Assembly (NCBI GenBank): GCA_009780625.1
Contig: WQZR01000009.1
Coordinates: 1 to 19,155 of the forward strand
Length of the DNA stretch: 19,155 bases
Reading direction: 5' to 3'
Source: Bacillota bacterium
GTDB lineage: Bacteria; Bacillota; Clostridia; Christensenellales; UBA1242
The notes beneath the pieces are model-generated. The model did not search any database and had not been told where the DNA came from. It worked only from the letters and a program-made list of their open reading frames with translations. The position numbers were made by a program, and so were the translations under genes. Positions 19,029-19,155 of the stretch are shown here, piece by piece. Position 1 is the stretch's first letter, and the number at the start of each line of letters is the position of its first letter.

Positions 19029-19155
19029 ATTTTCTTTAAATAGTATCCGACTTTCCCAAGGCGCAAAAGAATCTGATTTGCGTTTTTAATTGAATAACTA
19101 TTTGCCCAAGACTTAACAAAAACAGTAACAGCCGCAACGACACTGCTTAAAACCG
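19013..19155 (-). CDS. Partial hypothetical CDS (C-terminal end only)
   Basis: On the minus strand an open frame enters from the right edge and ends at TGA (19015-19013) inside the argR terminator. The visible 47 residues begin VLSSVVAAVTVFVKSWANSYS and end LLRLGKVGYYLKKIKKGR: a hydrophobic stretch, then a very basic tail, as at the end of a membrane protein. No family is recognisable from this piece. It would converge on argR. It could be spurious, but it is the only frame open through this segment on that strand. Confidence 0.5.
   Translation of the reverse strand, partial: VLSSVVAAVTVFVKSWANSYSIKNANQILLRLGKVGYYLKKIKKGR

Overview
This window looks like the chromosome of an AT-rich, Gram-positive, endospore-forming (or formerly spore-forming) Firmicute, most likely an uncultured Clostridia-type gut lineage. 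The reasons are its gene order (rpsB-tsf-frr-uppS-cdsA-rseP-polC-nusA-ylxR and argR/recN/spoIVB blocks), the intact SpoIVB peptidase, a RuvX/DUF1292 pair, PolC-type sequence and AGGAGG ribosome sites. Standard code is used (TGA is a stop). No rRNA, tRNA, CRISPR, IS element or phage gene was found, and no gene-free gap exceeds 300 bases.

Layout. Bases 1-1460 hold the end of the nusA-ylxR operon (minus strand), with its own promoter and a hairpin leader. Bases 1461-4412 are an accessory block: a TrhA/hemolysin III membrane protein, a divergent CNNM/CBS/CorC-type transporter-like protein, and a radical SAM enzyme that overlaps tail-to-tail with a PolC-derived exonuclease. Bases 4356-11800 are a minus-strand housekeeping run, in transcription order rpsB, tsf, frr, an unknown gene, uppS, cdsA, rseP and a polymerase-less 'PolC'. 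Genes commonly found in this block in relatives (pyrH, dxr, proS, rimP) are missing. Bases 11801-12984 carry a small membrane protein, a DUF1292 protein and ruvX; murG faces away from ruvX across a 37-base gap. Bases 14070-18296 read recN, comEB (dCMP deaminase), spoIVB and a polytopic membrane protein that may be SpoIIM-like. Divergent from recN is argR, behind a dense array of ARG-box-like palindromes. A partial minus-strand gene enters at the right edge.

Themes. Translation (S2, EF-Ts, ribosome recycling factor), transcription elongation (NusA), cell-envelope lipid and peptidoglycan supply (UppS, CdsA, MurG), membrane proteolysis (RseP, SpoIVB), DNA repair (RecN, RuvX, exonuclease) and nucleotide supply (ComEB) sit together.

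The most striking pattern is at the start codons. Genes with a Shine-Dalgarno site have conventional leaders or are operon-internal. The genes without one (trhA, radical SAM, polC-like, rseP, cdsA, ruvX, murG, recN and probably others) have a sigma-A -10 hexamer, usually extended TGn, only 5-8 nt before the ATG. This suggests extensive leaderless transcription, even inside a conserved gene cluster. Other points of interest are the truncated PolC, a CX3CX3C radical SAM motif, a SpoIVB without its PDZ domain, a dCMP deaminase with a long Pro/Gln-rich N-terminus, an ArgR with an altered arginine-binding motif, and a short palindromic repeat found in murG and after argR.
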